DNA of 25,644 nt from Granulicatella adiacens. GTDB taxonomy: Bacteria > Bacillota > Bacilli > Lactobacillales > Aerococcaceae. Position numbers and translations under genes: made by a program. The notes under the pieces are model-generated. The model searched no databases. It saw only the letters and a list, made by a program, of their open reading frames with translations, and was not told where the DNA came from. Shown in pieces: positions 23,414 through 25,644 of this stretch. Numbering within the stretch: position 1 is the stretch's first letter; every line of letters starts with the position of its first letter. Location of the stretch: positions 1-25,644 of the forward strand of contig JAGZLX010000021.1 in assembly GCA_018364485.1 (NCBI GenBank), written 5' to 3'.

Positions 23414-23482
23414 TTTCTTTTCTCTTCTCTTACTTTTAGCGAGAGCAGTAGAAGTATTCCTGTTTTAACTCGCACAATAAAA

Positions 23483-23726
23483 AAGTACGAAGATTATCTA
23501 TCTGATGTATAAAAACAAAGATTACCTCGGTTTCTATAATAACAACAATAGCGACTAGTAACCTATGCGAATTAGATTCTCTTGAAAATTTATTTTCTAG
23601 AGAATCTTTGAGGCTCAGTAGGATTGAGACCTTGGCTCAATCCGGTACAGCTATTGTCGTTATTATGAAGATAACCGAAGGTAATCTAAGTTTTTTATAG
23701 TACTACATAAAATAATCTTCGTACTT
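23483..23726 (+). repeat. Large palindromic element, copy E
   Basis: Arms: AAGTACGAAGATTAT, ATGTATAAAAAAC-like, AGATTACCTCGGTT, ATAATAAC, CAATAGC on the left pair with GCTATTG, GTTATTAT, AACCG-like, GGTAATCT, TTTTTTATAGTACTACAT and ATAATCTTCGTACTT on the right. Core: ATGCGAATTA (23564-23573), hairpin AGATTCTCT / AGAGAATCT around GAAAATTTATTTTC, TTTGAGGCTCAGTAGG, perfect hairpin GGATTGAG / CTCAATCC, GGTACAGCTA. It ends eight bases before the stop codon of the converging amidohydrolase gene. Confidence 0.82.
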
Positions 23727-23733
23727 ACTTTAT

Positions 23734-25071
23734 TTATTTTTCGAATGATAATTGGGCAGATAGTTCTACCGCGCGCTTTTCAAAGGTCACCATTCCCTCT
23801 TTCAACGCTCTTTGCAGCCCTTCTAGTGAACCGTTCACTAGCTTCTTATTATCAACAACTCTTTCCCCATTAATCCATACATCTTGAACATTAGAGGCAT
23901 TGGCTGAATACACCAAGGCCGCATACGCATCATGCACAGGGAACATATTCACTGAGGATGTTTCGACAAGCACCACATCCGCTTTTTTGCCTGCTTCAAG
24001 CGTTCCAACTTCTTTGTCGAGTCCAAGCGCTTTTGCCCCACCTCTTGTCGCCAAAGCCACGATTTCTTTTGCAGGGAACGCGCTACGGTCCTTCAGATGC
24101 GTTTTATGGAAATTAGCTACCATTCGCATTTGTGTAAATAAATCTAGCGTATTGCCGCTACTTGGGCCGTCCGTTCCTAATCCAACCGTCACTCCATGGT
24201 CTAGTAAACTTCGAATTGGTGCGACTCCTTTGGCAGACTTCGTATTGGCGCCGATGCAGTGAACGACGCTGACTTTTGGATACTTAGCCAGAATTTCGAC
24301 ATCGGATTCAGTCATCAGGATTCCATGCGCCAGGATAACCGGCACTTCGAAAAATCCAAGCGACTCTAAAAATTCGATTGGTGTTTGGTTATAGGTTTTA
24401 CGAAAATAATCCATCTCGTACGTCATCTCAGAAACATGAAGCGTAATAGGAACTTGGTTTTCTTTCGCAAACACTAGAATTGCTCTCATCACTTCTTCGG
24501 TATTTGTATTTGGAGCATGAGGGGCAATTAATGGGTGTACGGGTTCGTCCCCTTTCCATTTATCAACAAACGTTTGGGTATACGCTAAAGCTTCATCTGT
24601 ATTTTTACTATCGGGCGTCTTCATATCGATAATCGTTTCGCCTACTAGAGAACGCATCTTCATTTCTTTTGCGACTCTCGCAACGGCGTCTTCAAAATAA
24701 TACATATCACACATCGCAGTCACCCCTGCGAGTTGCATCTCTGCAATCGCGTAGGCCGTGCTCTTGGCGATTAACGGTTCATCGACCACTTCTTGTTCTA
24801 ATGGAAATAGGAAGCGTCTGAGGCGGTCTGGGCAATCGTCACCTAATGAACGGAAAGGAATCATCCCGCAATGCGTATGAGCGTTCACGAACCCAGGAAG
24901 CAGGATTCCACCATGCGCATCAATCCACTGGTCTGCCTTACTCTCTTCAAACTGATCCATCGCATCAACTTCCACAATCGAGTGCTCCTCGATTACTAAG
25001 TACCCACTTCGGTACTCTGTAAAGGCATCATCCATCGTTAAAATCCATGCATTTTTATAACCGATTCTCAT
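23734..25071 (-). CDS. MtaD/TrzN-like amidohydrolase (5'-methylthioadenosine/SAH deaminase family)
   Basis: 445-residue cytoplasmic metal-dependent hydrolase of the amidohydrolase superfamily, the group of MTA/S-adenosylhomocysteine deaminases and chlorohydrolase-like enzymes. Motifs: LLPGFVNAHTHCGM (HxH metal site), TLHVSEM (His and Glu), ILAHG (His), LGTDGPSSGN (catalytic Asp), and the C-terminal barrel-flanking strand ending WINGERVV. A GTG at 25080 is in frame, but AGGGAG is better spaced for the ATG at 25071. A deaminase of purine-type substrates is most likely; the exact substrate cannot be assigned. No obvious operon partner in the window. Confidence 0.85.
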   Translation of the reverse strand: MRIGYKNAWILTMDDAFTEYRSGYLVIEEHSIVEVDAMDQFEESKADQWIDAHGGILLPGFVNAHTHCGMIPFRSLGDDCPDRLRRFLFPLEQEVVDEPLIAKSTAYAIAEMQLAGVTAMCDMYYFEDAVARVAKEMKMRSLVGETIIDMKTPDSKNTDEALAYTQTFVDKWKGDEPVHPLIAPHAPNTNTEEVMRAILVFAKENQVPITLHVSEMTYEMDYFRKTYNQTPIEFLESLGFFEVPVILAHGILMTESDVEILAKYPKVSVVHCIGANTKSAKGVAPIRSLLDHGVTVGLGTDGPSSGNTLDLFTQMRMVANFHKTHLKDRSAFPAKEIVALATRGGAKALGLDKEVGTLEAGKKADVVLVETSSVNMFPVHDAYAALVYSANASNVQDVWINGERVVDNKKLVNGSLEGLQRALKEGMVTFEKRAVELSAQLSFEK

Positions 25072-25148
25072 TACTGCCACTCCCTTTCCTGTCTTCTTTA
25101 TTCTAATTGAATTCCATTATAAGAACAATCAAAACTCGCATTAGAAGA

Positions 25149-25192
25149 ACAAAGCCGCCAGTCTAACAACTATCTAGCGGCTCGTCTACTTT
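25149..25192. terminator. Possible terminator upstream of the amidohydrolase gene
   Basis: AGCCGC-AG and CT-GCGGCT arms (about 25153-25182). The best T run is on the plus side, so its role for the minus-strand solute-binding gene is uncertain. Confidence 0.35.
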
Positions 25193-25224
25193 TTTTGATC
25201 TGTCCTTAAATAAAATTCAAAATC

Positions 25225-25644
25225 CTATTGGTTTAAGATTTTATTCCATTGGTCAATCCAAGATTTAAGGTTTTCGTTTACAAGTTTGAAATCAACTGTT
25301 TTCGCACGTTTTGCAACGTCCCCATAAGTCATTGTTTTCACTTCGTTATCTGCTAATTTTACATCTTTATTAACAGGAGCTTCACTCAAAGATTTTGCTT
25401 TTACAGCTTGGTTTTCAGCGCCGATACGGAAGTTAACATATTTGTACGCATTTTCTTTGTTTTTCGCATCTTTAACAATGTTCACCGTGTTGTAGTTTGC
25501 ATAAGTTCCAGATTCAGGAACGACAGAAACGACATTGCTGTTTGCTTTTTGTACAGTAGGAATCGCAAAGTCTACAACGACTGCCACTTGTACTTCGCCT
25601 GCTTGGAACATATTTGCTAAGTCACTTGATTTAGAATATGTTTT
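25225..25644 (-). CDS. Extracellular solute-binding protein, C-terminal part (PotD/family-1 type)
   Basis: The frame is open from the window edge to the stop at 25225 (139 residues, start lost). Segments VVVDFAIPTV, VPESGTYANYNTVNIVKDAK, NKENAYKYVNFRIGAENQAV and SWIDQWNKILNQ resemble the C-lobe of PotD-like (spermidine/putrescine-type) binding proteins of ABC importers: the PExGT segment, the AKNKE-A-KYVNF helix, and a final helix ending WNK. The ligand cannot be named from this part; other family-1 binding proteins share the fold. Transporter subunits, if any, lie outside the window. Confidence 0.7.
   Translation of the reverse strand, partial: KTYSKSSDLANMFQAGEVQVAVVVDFAIPTVQKANSNVVSVVPESGTYANYNTVNIVKDAKNKENAYKYVNFRIGAENQAVKAKSLSEAPVNKDVKLADNEVKTMTYGDVAKRAKTVDFKLVNENLKSWIDQWNKILNQ

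Noticed and set aside
4726..23726. Reading the palindromic elements as insertion sequences
   Set aside because: No transposase frame lies inside, the terminal arms are not shared between copies, and I see no consistent target duplication.

Overview
The window is low-GC Firmicutes DNA and looks like a member of the Lactobacillales. The evidence is a divergent ccpA/pepQ pair, a zapA-cvpA-mutS2-trxA operon, a racE-rdgB-yfcE-cbpB operon, AGGAGG-type ribosome binding sites and many TGnTATACT extended -10 promoters. A Carnobacteriaceae-type coccus such as Granulicatella is my guess; the sequence alone does not prove the genus. Both ends cut a gene: ccpA on the left and a solute-binding protein on the right. 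I see no rRNA, tRNA, CRISPR array or transposase.

Layout. 1-2197: ccpA (partial, minus) diverges from pepQ (plus) across a short control region with a cre-like site and a perfect dyad. 2254-3150: ytxG/ytxH-like envelope stress proteins (minus). 3298-4167: an MscS channel (plus). 4923-7382: cbpB, a YfcE-type phosphoesterase and a single-ORF fusion of glutamate racemase with the RdgB/HAM1 nucleotide-pool phosphatase (minus). 7842-9785: a GntR(YtrA)-ABC ATPase-membrane protein operon (minus) with a clear promoter and operator. 9966-13690: zapA-cvpA-mutS2-trxA (minus). 13805-14719: rnhC (plus). 15076-15978: CorA (minus). 16100-18211: a large secreted histidine-triad protein with a Thr/Glu-rich tail (minus). 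18347-19387: an M42 aminopeptidase (minus). 19555-23243: six consecutive paralogous small lipoproteins (plus) resembling YehR/DUF1307, five of them with Thr/Gln/Ala/Pro-rich linkers after the lipid-anchored cysteine. 23734-25071: an MtaD/TrzN-like amidohydrolase (minus). 25225-end: the C-terminus of an extracellular solute-binding protein (minus).

Most intergenic space is ordinary terminators and promoters. The exception is a dispersed family of large palindromic elements, five copies in this window (4308-4605, 4726-4927, 7462-7755, 14805-15011, 23483-23726). Each has long outer arms that are complementary within a copy but unrelated between copies. The arms enclose a conserved core (ATGCGAATTA ... 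TTTGAGGCTC ... ACAGCTA) with two internal hairpins whose stems change sequence between copies while staying base-paired. This covariation points to a functional structure, and I do not recognise it as a described family. Next to the last copy (23319-23413) lie five 16-bp dyads of consensus GTAWCAWNNWTGWTAC, two pairs of them directly abutting, in a gap between converging genes.

Functionally the region mixes housekeeping genes (carbon control, wall precursor synthesis, division, DNA repair, redox) with a surface-protein segment (histidine-triad protein plus six lipoproteins) that looks lineage-specific and recently expanded.
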